Assembly (NCBI GenBank): GCA_016714935.1
Contig: JADKBU010000015.1
Location: 1 to 64,000, forward strand
Length of the DNA stretch: 64,000 nucleotides
Reading direction: 5' to 3'
Source of the DNA: Candidatus Accumulibacter propinquus
Lineage (GTDB): Bacteria > Pseudomonadota > Gammaproteobacteria > Burkholderiales > Rhodocyclaceae
Part shown: in pieces, positions 50,415 to 59,540 of the stretch
Layout: every line of letters starts with the position of its first letter
How positions within the stretch are numbered: the first letter of the stretch is position 1
Translations under genes and position numbers: made by a program
Notes under the pieces: model-generated
What the model saw: only the letters and a program-made list of their open reading frames with translations
Told to the model about the DNA's origin: nothing
Databases searched by the model: none

Positions 50415-51260
50415 CTACGGGCTGGGATTCGCCGTAGCGCAGGCGAAGCTGCGGGCGCGGATACGCTGGAACAGGTCGAGGTTCTCGCTGGCGATCTTCA
50501 ATACCCAGGCGCCGGCATGCCGCACGAGCTTGCCCGGCAGGTGAAACAGGCGCCAGCGCACGGTGGCGACTTGATGGCGCTGCCAACCCTCGCCGAGAGC
50601 GGAATGCTTGAAAAGGACGAAGAGATTGTGCGCGATGACGCCAATGCGGAAGAAGGCGGCATTGGCGGAAAACTGCCCGCAGGGCATGCGCTCCATGCCA
50701 AAGCCAATCTTCAGTTCCTTGATGCCGTTCTCGGATACCTCGCCGCGCTGCCGATACCAGATCAGGATGTCGGCAGCCGATTCGACCCGGTTGCTGGCAA
50801 TCACAGGGTACTTTGGCGCATCGTCGAACAGTTCAACCTGGCGTGGGTACTTCACAACGATCAACCGGAACGACTTCCGGGTGTCGTTCATGCTGTGCAC
50901 GGTTTCGGCGACGGCGCAGTCGGCATACCTCTTCCAGGAGGCTTCGGGAATCTGGGCAATGGCCTGCAGGGTCGGGGCATCCAGCCGTCCGCCAATGGCG
51001 AAGGTCTTGCCGGTGTCTTCGCAGTCATTGAACACGTCGGCCTGGTAACCGGCGGAGTCGAGGCGAACGTGGGCAATGCGGTGTCCCTTGGGCAAGCGCG
51101 CTTCGCACGCTGGGATGAATTCGAGGTTCTGCGTCGCCGGGGCGATGTTGCCTTCCCGGAACTCGTCGTGGATCACGACACCCGCTTCGGCCAGGTGACC
51201 GATCATCGGCATATCGCCTTGTTCTCCTTTGTACGTGACGAGCCTTGCCTCGCATGGGTT
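50415..51260 (-). pseudogene. IS1380-family transposase, C-terminal part only
   Basis: The frame codes for the second half of an IS1380-type DDE transposase. Motifs are LVTYKGEQGD then MPMIGHLAEAGVVIHDEFREG, with the DEFREGN..P block; HVRLDSAGYQADVFNDCEDTGKTFAIGGRLD; and the C-terminal HNLFVLFKHSALGE plus GKLVRHAGAWVLKI. The frame runs into a stop at 51261. The ~200 N-terminal residues, including the first catalytic Asp, are missing, so the element is dead. No flanking terminal repeats recognised. Confidence 0.8.
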
Positions 51261-51309
51261 TCAGAGTTTTTCACGAAAGCCAGAAGAGATTGCTGCGATG
51301 ATCAAACCC

Positions 51310-51537
51310 TCACCACATAAGCTTTTTGGCCTGCTCCCGCCAATAAGCTAGCGCTTCGTAGTACCCCTGCCATACGCAACCGTTGCAGCCCCTGCCACAG
51401 CAAGTGGTCGGCGCGGGTGGTGGTGGGCGCAGGCCGAGATTCCGCTTGCTGAGCAGGGCTTCGATCTCTCTGACGATGATTTGCGCATCGTCCAGGCTTC
51501 TCATCGGAATGGAAAAGGGATCGAGAAGCTGGTTCAT
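51310..51537 (-). CDS. Small oxidoreductase-like (Oxidored-like family) Cys-rich protein
   Basis: A 75-residue protein ending in the Cys cluster PTTCCGRGCNGCVWQGYYEALAYW, the signature of the small 'oxidoreductase-like' domain (CCG.GC..CVW..Y...L..Y). That domain is found as stand-alone short proteins in proteobacteria and fused in some eukaryotic enzymes. Four Cys in CCxxxCxxC spacing could bind a metal or Fe-S cluster. The start at 51537 (MNQLLDPFS) is taken; a GTG four codons upstream is an alternative. Its role is unknown. It lies next to the HDOD gene on the same strand. Confidence 0.75.
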   Translation of the reverse strand: MNQLLDPFSIPMRSLDDAQIIVREIEALLSKRNLGLRPPPPAPTTCCGRGCNGCVWQGYYEALAYWREQAKKLMW

Positions 51538-51661
51538 GGCGGACTTCACGGCACCGGGTTAGTGTGGTGGGGATTGAACCGATCGGCTGGGTTGCTTGAT
51601 TGCAGCAGCCTGTCGGATTGAGCGGAGGCTGAACTCCATCCGCCGATCAATAGGCCAACGG

Positions 51662-52537
51662 TTAAGCAAGCACCGCTTGCATTTCCTGTGCATCAGACTC
51701 CATCTCCGGCAGGATGTCGGCAAAGCGCTTGCGAACGACTCCGATTTCACCGGCATCAGGGTCAAAGTCCTGGTAGAGCCATTCGAAATGGGTGCCGGCG
51801 AGGATATTGCCGATGTAGACAAGGTCTGCCAAGCTTCGAACTGTTTCTGGTACTGCCCGCTGCTGGTCGTGATCTATTGTGGCGTTGACGATCTCCTCAG
51901 GCATACCGAGGGCGCTGAGCAGCGTCACCCCGATGCTTTCATGCCACTGCATGATGAGGAACTTCACGGTGTCCGTGCGGATGAGCAATTCCGAGTACTG
52001 GGCTGCCCGGTAGAGCATGTAGAAGGCACCGAGATCGTGGACCAGACCCGCCAGCAGGGCTTCTTCCGGGTTGATCCGTGTGTGGATGCGCGCCAGAATG
52101 CGTGCCGCTGCCGCGGTCTTCAGGGAATGGTTCCAGAGGGCCAGAGTAATGTCGCTGAAGACCGCCATCTCCCTGGATCGCATAAGCTGGCGCATGGCAA
52201 TGGCCAGTGCGGTGATGCGTACCAGATCGACACCCAGCCGGCTGATCGCGGCCTTGAGATCCAGTGCCGGCATGCCACGGGCCCTGTAGAGGGCGGAATT
52301 GGCCAACTGCATCAGTTTGGCGGCAACCAGAGGTTCGAGGCTGACAATGCTGCTGATACGTGAAATCGGCAGGTCTGGATTCTGCAGTTCCTGACGCAGA
52401 CGACAGGCGGTGTCGAAGCAGGTCGGAAAGACAACGTCGCCCTTTAGTTCGCGGGCGATGTCCTTGATCATCTGGAAGCGCTGGGCGTTCAGCGCTTCTC
52501 CAACCTTGTCGGGATTCGGATCTCGGCTCGCATTCAT
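51662..52537 (-). CDS. HDOD-domain signalling protein
   Basis: A 291-residue protein made largely of an HDOD domain (about 25-235), a non-catalytic relative of HD phosphohydrolases common in signalling and c-di-GMP or stress control. Visible motifs: VFPTCFDTACRLRQEL, ISSIVSLEPLVAAKLMQLANSALYR, AISRLGVDLVRITALAIAM, LLAGLVHDLGAFYML and WHESIGVTLLSALGMPEEIV. One HD pair (VHDLG) remains, but the full HD-GYP set is absent. It ends in a short acidic C-terminal tail. It sits close to the large signalling operon but is separated by the IS1380 remnant. Confidence 0.88.
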   Translation of the reverse strand: MNASRDPNPDKVGEALNAQRFQMIKDIARELKGDVVFPTCFDTACRLRQELQNPDLPISRISSIVSLEPLVAAKLMQLANSALYRARGMPALDLKAAISRLGVDLVRITALAIAMRQLMRSREMAVFSDITLALWNHSLKTAAAARILARIHTRINPEEALLAGLVHDLGAFYMLYRAAQYSELLIRTDTVKFLIMQWHESIGVTLLSALGMPEEIVNATIDHDQQRAVPETVRSLADLVYIGNILAGTHFEWLYQDFDPDAGEIGVVRKRFADILPEMESDAQEMQAVLA

Positions 52538-53035
52538 AAAGGTGGCGGCTTTCTCTTCTTGTTCGTGATCCGTGGGGCAGCAAAGCAGTCAAGTTTTCAC
52601 AACCTTTCAATCGGTCAGGAACGACTTTACCACCTGGCCATGGATGGCTTCACACAAATTCCTGATCGGTGTGGCTACTTGTGGCTTGCAGGAAGTCGAT
52701 CAGCATTGTCTGGACGGTGCCAGAAGAATAGTTCCTGTATCGAAACTCGATGTAACGAATGTTTTAGATCGCTCCTGCAACAGCCACCAAATCTGGGCCT
52801 GCGAATACGCCGAAAAGTGCTCGGAGGCGAACTGTGGAAGTGTCGAAAAATTTTACAGTTTTCGGGATGCCGTTCTACATGGCCCCGCAAGCCATTGAAA
52901 GAATTAGAGTAACCGACCGTTGGCACACATATTGCTAATAGCACTCCCGTAGGCGGCCCAATGACGTCGATGCTCCAGCGTACCGGACGATTGGAGCAGT
53001 CTTTCCATCACGACACTTTGTAAAGGATCCTTCCC
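52538..53035 (+). other. Regulatory intergenic region upstream of the PEP-CTERM gene
   Basis: No gene seen. It contains the sigma-54 promoter described separately. About 60 bp upstream of that lies an AT-rich inverted element: CGAAAA at 52844-52849 and TTTTCG at 52859-52864, within TGTCGAAAAATTTTACAGTT. It could be a binding site for an enhancer-binding protein such as PrsR. The region also holds the start of the divergent HDOD gene. Confidence 0.4.
52921..52936 (+). promoter_or_regulatory. Sigma-54 (RpoN) promoter of the PEP-CTERM gene
   Basis: TGGCACACATATTGCT fits the -24/-12 consensus TGGCAC-N5-TTGCW exactly, with the GG and GC dinucleotides 10 bp apart. It lies 100 bp before the start codon. 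PEP-CTERM genes in floc-forming betaproteobacteria are known to be driven by RpoN with the PrsK/PrsR system. Confidence 0.85.
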
Positions 53036-53530
53036 ATGAAAAAATTTCTCTCTGCAGCTGCCACCGCTATCGCGTTGTTCGCCTCGGCTCCCTCCTCCGC
53101 AGCGCTCATCAATCTCGACACCCTGGTCGGATGGGACATCCAGGACCAGTTTGATGGTGTGCCCTTTTTCTACGCCAACAGTTTCACCACCTCGGTTGGC
53201 AAGACTGTCAAGGTGACCGACCTCTACGTTTGGGGCGATGAATACAGGTACTACATCAACGACGTCGCTATCGGGACGATCTTGGCCCCCAATCCGCCGG
53301 CCGCCTTTGAGGCGGACCCGGACGCGGCTTACAACAGCGGTTTGTTTGCACGCGCGTTGATCTCGGTTGCGCCGGGCGATGTGTTGAAATTTGAAGCCAT
53401 TACGCTGCCTGCAGGTTTTCCAGACGGAACTATTGCGGTCTCGGTCGCCGCCGCGCCTGAACCCGGCGCACTCGCCCTTCTCGGTCTCGGCCTCGCCGGT
53501 CTGGCAGGTTCACGTCGGCGCAAGCAGTAA
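53036..53530 (+). CDS. PEP-CTERM sorting-domain exoprotein
   Basis: A secreted 164-residue protein expected to be processed by exosortase and displayed on the surface or in the floc matrix. It has a signal peptide (FLSAAATAIALFASAPSSAA), a ~110-residue beta-rich passenger (VTDLYVWGDEYRYYINDVAIG) and a textbook PEP-CTERM end: PEP, the hydrophobic helix GALALLGLGLAGLAG and basic SRRRKQ. GGATCCTT before the ATG is a weak ribosome site. The sigma-54 promoter upstream supports control with other exopolysaccharide/PEP-CTERM genes. The exosortase itself is not in the window. Confidence 0.93.
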   Translation: MKKFLSAAATAIALFASAPSSAALINLDTLVGWDIQDQFDGVPFFYANSFTTSVGKTVKVTDLYVWGDEYRYYINDVAIGTILAPNPPAAFEADPDAAYNSGLFARALISVAPGDVLKFEAITLPAGFPDGTIAVSVAAAPEPGALALLGLGLAGLAGSRRRKQ

Positions 53531-53809
53531 TCGGCAACGCCTGAGATCAGTAAAGTCGGCTTGGTTGTCGTCTTCTGGATCGCCGTCAGTGGTAAGACGG
53601 CTCCAGGTACTCCAGCATCTTGCTTGCCCGCCCGATCACACATCGAATCGAACTTGACGGTCACCAAATCGAGAAGGTCAGAGACAGTTCGGAGTAGATG
53701 ATCGGGTTGATTGCCAGCCGATGTATTTTCGACTGCGCACACAGTTGATGAGTCGACCGGTCAGCCCATTCTGGATCGTCCTCCAGAATGGTTTTGGTCC
53801 CTGATTACC

Positions 53810-54856
53810 ATGAAACCGATTGACATTCTTAAGCTGCCCCTGCACCTGCTCTCGGTGGCCAGCCGGGAGAAGTCCTTCGTGGACAACCCCATCATAGGGT
53901 CACCGCGGCTCAATCGCTGGGGCCTGCATCGGTACCGCGTCACTCTGGCAGACCGCCTGGCCTGGTCTCGCCGCAAGTGTCTGGCGCATTGCCTTTCAGC
54001 AGAAGATCTCGAAGCTTATGCGCGTCATGGTCTCGTCATCAAACACGACTTCCTGCCGCCCGCTGTTTTCGCCCGGGTTAGAGACGAGGCACTTGCCCAT
54101 GTGTCTGAAGCGCGTGAGATGTGCCAAGGCCGGGCGGTCACCCGGCGCGTCACACTCGATCCGGTGGATGCCTGCCAGCTGCCCCATTGTGTAGCCGCGG
54201 CGAACGATCCGCGTCTCGATCATCTGATGCGATATGTCGCTTCACACGACGTGACCCCGCTGATGTACCTACAGATCATCATCGTTGATCCTGATCGCGG
54301 CGCACAGGATCCGCAAACGGCGCTGCACATTGATACCTTCCATTCGATTGCCAAGGCGTGGCTATTCCTGCAGGATGTCGGCGACGACGACGGCCCCCTG
54401 GCCTACATTCCAGGATCGCACCGACTAGACGAGAAGCGGCTGGCTTGGGAATACGCGCAGTCGCTCTCGGCTGCTTCCGCCAATAACATCTACCATGCAC
54501 GCGGCTCCTTTCGGGCGACACCGGAAGACCTCGACCAGCTAGGTCTCGGGCCAGCGATCCAGGTCGTTGTGCCCGCAAACACTTTGGTCGTGGCCGACAC
54601 GCATGGCTTCCACGCACGGACCCCGTCGGCACGTCCAACGGTGCGTATGGAAATATACGGCACACTGAGATGGAATCCGTATGCGCTTTTCTGGGTCCCC
54701 GATCCGCTTGCCTGGCCGGGAATAGTCTCGCGCCGGGCAACCTTGCTGGATGCCGCCGGCGACCTGGCGGCTCGCGTGGGCCTCTCGGGCAACAGCTGGC
54801 CAAAGGTCTCAGCTCGGCGGATGGATAGTCCGGATGTCGGCGGTCAATCTTCGTGA
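53810..54856 (+). CDS. Phytanoyl-CoA dioxygenase (PhyH)-like Fe(II)/2-oxoglutarate oxygenase
   Basis: Probably hydroxylates a lipid-like or small-molecule substrate with Fe(II) and 2-oxoglutarate. The start at 53810 (MKPIDILKLPLHLLS) is chosen as the first Met of the coherent domain; the frame is open further upstream to 53711. The iron triad can be placed: His173 and Asp175 in ALHIDTFHS, and a distal His near 264 in VVADTHGFHAR, followed by the Arg of RPTVRMEIYG for 2-oxoglutarate. GPLAYIPGSHRLDEKRL is typical of PhyH. Its 348-residue length includes an N-terminal ~90-residue extension. It follows the PEP-CTERM gene by 280 bp; cotranscription is possible but unproven. Confidence 0.83.
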   Translation: MKPIDILKLPLHLLSVASREKSFVDNPIIGSPRLNRWGLHRYRVTLADRLAWSRRKCLAHCLSAEDLEAYARHGLVIKHDFLPPAVFARVRDEALAHVSEAREMCQGRAVTRRVTLDPVDACQLPHCVAAANDPRLDHLMRYVASHDVTPLMYLQIIIVDPDRGAQDPQTALHIDTFHSIAKAWLFLQDVGDDDGPLAYIPGSHRLDEKRLAWEYAQSLSAASANNIYHARGSFRATPEDLDQLGLGPAIQVVVPANTLVVADTHGFHARTPSARPTVRMEIYGTLRWNPYALFWVPDPLAWPGIVSRRATLLDAAGDLAARVGLSGNSWPKVSARRMDSPDVGGQSS

Positions 54857-54892
54857 GCCTTGACATTGCTACCCCCCGGCAACGCTTCCGTA

Positions 54893-54925
54893 AGGCCGAT
54901 GGTGGCAGACAGCCGCCATCGGCCT
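54893..54925. terminator. Hairpin after the PhyH-like gene
   Basis: AGGCCGATGGTGGC (54893-54906) pairs with GCCGCCATCGGCCT (54912-54925) over 14 bp with one T-G wobble and an AGACA loop. CCTTTTGCTT follows about 25 bp later. It may terminate the dioxygenase gene or mark the edge of the neighbouring IS1634 remnant. Confidence 0.5.
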
Positions 54926-55120
54926 GGAGGACAGTAGCGGCCTTTTGCTTGTACAGGGACGGGACATGAAATTGCGATAAGGAAAGAGACAGGGGGGAAG
55001 CAGGGGGAGGTGGCTTTGCGAGGAGCCCGGGACTGAAAGTGGCGGTCGGCTGCAGGGGTCGCGCAGGCTGCCCAGCTGTCGGCGACCGCGGCCTGAGTTT
55101 CGGCAGACGAACCACTGGTA

Positions 55121-56720
55121 GGGCAGAGATGAACAGATGTCCGTCCGAGCGCCCTTCCTTGTGGTGGTAGAGGGGTCGCAAGCCGAGCTCGCTTTTCAGA
55201 CTGCGAAACACACTCTCCAGGTCGGTCAGCATCGTATAGGTCCGCCAGAGTTTCTCTTCATCCCAGGCGAGTTCGTTGGTGCGCAGGCCATAGACGCCAG
55301 GATGCGTCGCCATCGTGCCGGCAACCGGTACCTTCTGCCAGGTGATCGCCGTCACCGTCTTGCCGCTCTCCTCGGTGACGAGATTGACCTGGTAGTGCTG
55401 GCTGGCGCCACGGCTCTTCTGCTTGAGTCGGCCGAGACGTTCCAGCAGCTTGTCGTGGCCCTTTTCACTCTTCGGCTTTTGCAGGCCATCGCTCATTTGC
55501 TGCAATCCGGCTTCGAAACGCCCACCGGATAGCGCGAGCATCGCCTCTTCCTTGAGTTGCCGACTCGGTGAGTGGCAATACAGGCAAAGCTCCTGGCCAT
55601 CCGGGCTCAGCTCCTTCTGAAGCTGCAGCCATTCCTTGCCGGCGGTCTCGAGGGTCACGGCGCGTGCCTCATCGAACTGGCGCATCCCCCCGCGACGCAC
55701 GACCAGATAACGATAGCCGTGCTCGACCAGCCAGGCGACGTTGGCGTCGGTGGCAATGCCGGCATCCATCACCACCAGCCCTCCCGCCGGCGTCCCCAGG
55801 CCGGTCAGCATCGACGCCAGCGTGCCGGGCTCGGAAACGTTGCCGGCGAAGGTCTGTGAGCGCCGGACGAAGCCGCTGCCGTCGAGCACCAAACCGAGCG
55901 TCACCAGCGGACAGTCGCTGCGCTTCTCCTTCGAACGCCCTCGCCTGGCCTTGCGATTCAGCTGGGCTTCGCCTTCGAAACAGGTGTTGCTCAGGTCATA
56001 CAGGGTGACCGTCTCCTGCAGATCGAAGAGCGTCCGGGCCGTGCTGAACAGACGCGTCTCGATCACCTCCCGATGTTTCATCAGGACGTCCGAGGCGCGA
56101 TACAGGCCCATGTGCGACATCGACAAGAAGTCAACGTCCATCAACTCGCCCAGGGCACTGTGCTGCTGCAGCCAGTTCCAGGTCGCCAGCTCCGATCCCG
56201 GCTGGCCCATTCTCCCGATCAGGTTGCCCAGGATCGATGCCTGCACCACCCCATTGACGCCCAGGTCATTCAGCGTCTCGATCAATCCCAGCGCGCTTGC
56301 CGCATGCAGACCGACGTGTTCGACGCCCACCGACCGGGGTTGCGTCATCTGCAGCGAGTCCACATCGACTTCCTGGAAATCGGCAGACGGGCGAGGTTTG
56401 CCGGCCAATCCGGCCGTACCCTCCGTCGCCGACAAAATCGTCGGTGCGCGGGCAACCAGTTGCGCATGGTAACGCTGCGCCGTGCGCTCGATCGATTCAG
56501 AGCATTCCAAAGGCAGGATCACCGCCTGAGGATTGAGCAACTGATCGAGGCGGCTGCACAGAATCGGCCAGTCTTCCTGCTTGATCGGAAAATGGCGGCC
56601 GAGGTTCAACACCGTGATCTGACGGACCTTGCCACCGATGCGCTCGGTGCGCACCAGTCGGTAGGTGACGTAGCTTTCACCCGTCGCCTTGTTGCCGGTT
56701 CTCGTCTGTCGGATAAACAT
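55121..56720 (-). pseudogene. IS1634-family transposase with decayed C-terminus
   Basis: The minus-strand frame from MFIRQTRTGNKATGESYVTY codes for an IS1634-type (IS4 supergroup) transposase of about 533 residues. Catalytic-region motifs are TVTLYDLSNTCFEG (first Asp), GLVVMDAGIATDANVAWL (second Asp) and MLTDLESVFRSLKSELGLRPLYHH (the Glu region). After SDGHLFISAL at about 55121 the homology ends. The frame runs on as unrelated Pro-rich sequence, and even antisense into the dioxygenase gene, without a stop. The last ~50-60 residues are therefore lost or frameshifted. The element is probably inactive. Confidence 0.8.
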
Positions 56721-57007
56721 GCCCACGATCGTACAACAAAAGCAAGGGGATCGGCCAAAACGGCATACGATTATGGCACTACAAAACGCCAGAAAAACTC
56801 ACGGCGCTAAAAATCAAAGACTTAGCGTCGAGCCTCGCCTGAAAAGCAGGAAATATGCGTATGGGGTGTTAAAAACCGGTTAATACTTCGATTTCCACAT
56901 ACACCTCCTTCGTTATCATCGGCGCCTCAAAAAATCGCCGATCTTCCCAGTTCGGTGTATCAACTTTCAATCGTTGCGCTGTATCAATTTACTTCCGTTG
57001 CTGACAG

Positions 57008-57139
57008 CTGGCGCCGGATATCGTGGAGGCGATTCTGGCGGGCAAGCAGCCTGCGAGCCTGACGTTGAAGGATCTGATGCTGCCGTTTCCGGTGGAGTGG
57101 GAGAGGCAGAGGGTGCGGTTTGGGATGGGGGATAGGTGA
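57008..57139 (+). pseudogene. C-terminal tail of a serine-recombinase-like protein
   Basis: LAPDIVEAILAGKQPASLTL, followed by KDLMLPFPVEWERQRVRFGM and a stop, is the standard ending of large serine recombinase/resolvase-type proteins (LAPDIVEAIL.G.QP..L....L....P..W..QR). Nothing upstream in this frame continues it, so only the last ~43 residues remain. Just upstream, TGTATCAACTTT and TGTATCAATTTA form a short direct repeat (about 56955-56992). Confidence 0.6.
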
Positions 57140-57430
57140 TCGTTTCAAGTATTCAAGAAAAAGGGACAGGTTTCACCCTCTATCTGTGTCGCCTATGATC
57201 TTTGTAGGAAGAAGGCAGTACGATGTATTCTGAATGGGGTTGTCCCGCACCACCCACAGCTGGCGACGCCGGCTTGGACGGCTCGTTAGTGCTTCCCTTC
57301 CTGCTGCCAAGATCCCCAGTAGGAACCACTCAACAGCACTACGAGGATGGGCAGCACCGGCAATGCTCAACGTAGCCACAACGCCAAAGTGTGATGAATG
57401 CCAGATGAAATATGAGGATCGTGGCCTGGT

Positions 57431-58621
57431 ATGACAGATATCGTCTTGACACTGATCCACGGCACCTGGGCACCGCACGCACCGTGGACGCTACCAGACT
57501 CGCCACTGCGCAAAGCACTCGCCGGCCAACTGGGTGACCGGATCGCGTTTGAAACTCTGGAGTGGTCGGGAGCCAACACCCACCGCGCACGGCGAGAAGC
57601 GGCGCAGAAACTGCGCGCTCAACTGGCCGATTCGATAGCCGCTAATCCACTAGCCCGCCATTTCCTCGTAGCGCACAGCCATGGCGGCAATGTCGCCCTG
57701 TACGCGATGGCAGACGCTACCCTGCGTCAACATATTGCCGGCATTGCTTGCCTGAACTCGCCGTTCATATGCGCCCTCAAGCGCAACACCAAGCAATTTA
57801 TGCTTGAGATCTTTGCATGGATGGCGGCCTACTTCGTGTTGCTTTTCATGGCCTACGCAGTCTTCTATGTGCTGGCCCCTCTGAGTACAGACCCTAACCT
57901 GCAGCATCTGGGCCTGTTGGCCCAGATCGGTCTTGGTCTCGGGTTTGCAGCCGTTTTGATCCTGCTAATCTTCTTCGTCATCGAACCTGGGCTGATGTAT
58001 AGCCGTAAGCTTGAAGACCGGGTGGCGTCTTGGGCTGCGACGCGCCGCGCTGGAATCTCGCAGGACATCATCCTGCCGCAAAACCCCGATGTACCTGTGT
58101 TATGCGCATGGACAGCGGGTGACGAGGTCATTTCATCTTTCGGCCTACTTGATGCGCTAGCCAACCTGCCCTATCTCGCACTGAGCTTTATCGGTTTGCT
58201 TTTGTCATTCGTGGTGATCTACGGACTGCAGGCCTTTGGCATACTGCCGTCCCTCTTTACGGTGCCAACCATCGACCCTACGCTGACACACTTCGTTCGT
58301 GTTCTGGTACGATTCCTGTTGGACTACCCGATCTCAACGGGTATGTACATGGTAGCGCTGCTCGTCGGGCTATTCTCTGCAGCGGTGTTCGTGAACCTGT
58401 TGTTTCGGGTACTACCGATGGGCATCGGCTTCGACAAGCTAGTCGACAGCCTGTTCGTCCGCTTGGCCTTCACGGTAACACCGGTGACCAGCAACCATAT
58501 CGAATTCCTTGATATCGAGTCGGAGCATGGCTTTCTCGGTCATTCCAAAGCGTACAGTGACGCAGATCTCTTGGCGGAACTTGCGGGGTGGATTTCCGCT
58601 CGGTTGGCAAGGCCAGAGTGA
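57431..58621 (+). CDS. Membrane alpha/beta hydrolase (lipase-like) of unknown substrate
   Basis: A 396-residue protein. An N-terminal alpha/beta-hydrolase part has the oxyanion-type motif LTLIHGTWAPHAPW and the nucleophile elbow AHSHGGN with Ser83. The fold is interrupted by four or five TM helices: about 125-155 (IFAWMAAYFVLLFMAYAVFYVL), 160-185, 250-275 and 310-335. The C-terminal part supplies a possible catalytic Asp (CAWTAGDEVISS) and His (ESEHGFLGHSKAY). The active site would sit at the inner membrane, suggesting a lipid or lipid-linked substrate. It precedes the two-TM SLATT-like gene by 88 bp on the same strand, so the two may form a unit. Confidence 0.7.
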   Translation: MTDIVLTLIHGTWAPHAPWTLPDSPLRKALAGQLGDRIAFETLEWSGANTHRARREAAQKLRAQLADSIAANPLARHFLVAHSHGGNVALYAMADATLRQHIAGIACLNSPFICALKRNTKQFMLEIFAWMAAYFVLLFMAYAVFYVLAPLSTDPNLQHLGLLAQIGLGLGFAAVLILLIFFVIEPGLMYSRKLEDRVASWAATRRAGISQDIILPQNPDVPVLCAWTAGDEVISSFGLLDALANLPYLALSFIGLLLSFVVIYGLQAFGILPSLFTVPTIDPTLTHFVRVLVRFLLDYPISTGMYMVALLVGLFSAAVFVNLLFRVLPMGIGFDKLVDSLFVRLAFTVTPVTSNHIEFLDIESEHGFLGHSKAYSDADLLAELAGWISARLARPE

Positions 58622-58709
58622 TTTCGGTGCCGCAGATAGGCCAGCGATTGGACCCGACACTTTCTGCGCGGCAGATAAACGCTAATCCTTGGGCGTCGAG
58701 AGGGAAGTG

Positions 58710-59324
58710 ATGATTGAGAGAATGAGTTCTTCGGTGGGACTTCGCGTGCTGGCCTGCATTCTCGTGCTCGCGGTCGTGACAGCCAGTACCTGGTGGTTCC
58801 TCGAAGAACGTAACACTTGGCCGCGAGGTGAAGCTCTTGGTGACGCTCTCCGGCCGGTCGTCGAAGGCAAGAACTCCGAGCAGGCGCTCGTGGCTCGCGC
58901 GATCTGGGACAACTACCTCGAGACTAGATCGAACGCGTCAAGATGGAGCGGTGTCTACTGGGGCTTTACATTCACTGCGGCAGTTTTCAGCGCCCTGGCC
59001 GCGCTTATCCTCAAGCTAGAAACCTTCATCAAGAACGAGGGCGCGAAGAAAGACTTGGCTGCCTTGCTCTCTGTCACCGCTGCGCTGCTGATTACCATCT
59101 CCTCGGGCGGTGACTTTCAGCGTAAGTGGCAGGCAAATCGAATCGCGGCCGCCGAGCTTGAACGGACGGGCTATGAGTTCCTGGAGAATGATGGTGCAGA
59201 CGCACGCACCTACCTTGCGACAGTCGGACAGAGTCTCCTCAGGCGGCATATGGCAATCGTGGGCAGTTCGGAGCAAAGGAACCCTCCGCAGGAGCCGGGC
59301 AAGGCCGCATCTCAGAACAAGTAG
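58710..59324 (+). CDS. Two/three-TM protein resembling SLATT-type effector domains
   Basis: Function not certain. The 204-residue product starts at 58710 behind AGAGGGAAG; a TTG seven codons upstream is less likely. There is an N-terminal TM helix (about 9-30: VLACILVLAVVTASTWWFLEE). A helix pair follows (about 85-105 YWGFTFTAAVFSALAALILK; about 118-135 LAALLSVTAALLITISSGG). A soluble helix then carries DFQRKWQANRIAAAELERTGYEFL. The layout of two close TM helices followed by W..NR...AE.L...G/Y is like SLATT/DUF4231 membrane domains. Those are proposed pore-forming effectors linked to nucleotide-signalling defence systems. The resemblance is by pattern only. Its neighbour is a membrane hydrolase. 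Confidence 0.5.
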   Translation: MIERMSSSVGLRVLACILVLAVVTASTWWFLEERNTWPRGEALGDALRPVVEGKNSEQALVARAIWDNYLETRSNASRWSGVYWGFTFTAAVFSALAALILKLETFIKNEGAKKDLAALLSVTAALLITISSGGDFQRKWQANRIAAAELERTGYEFLENDGADARTYLATVGQSLLRRHMAIVGSSEQRNPPQEPGKAASQNK

Positions 59325-59540
59325 CGTGAGTCCCAGGTGACGCCCAACAGAGCAGCCGAAGGTCTTTCGCCGCCGGCTCCCACACCGCCCACCCGGCCGT
59401 TCGCACTGGGCGGTTCAGCGAGTTGGCGCGCTCGACGAAGTGTCTTGAGCCGTGTAGCCCCTGGGCCTCAAACGGCAGGGACTTGACGCTCAGGAGGGCT
59501 TGCGCCTCCAGGCAGGCAAACCAATACGGAGGAGGCTGGC

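Noticed and set aside
50008..50586. A 192-codon minus-strand frame overlapping the IS1380 remnant
   Set aside because: It overlaps the recognised transposase frame in another phase and has Arg/Pro-rich shadow composition.
54279..55120. In-frame extension of the IS1634 transposase to 815 residues
   Set aside because: After SDGHLFISAL the sequence is Pro/Arg-rich without family similarity and overlaps the dioxygenase gene in antisense; it is read-through of a decayed end.
59325..59540. Possible integron attC site (GCCCAAC at 59344 in a GC-rich gap between small same-strand genes)
   Set aside because: No matching GTTRRRY partner with the proper stem could be found, and the other gaps in this gene row show no such sites.
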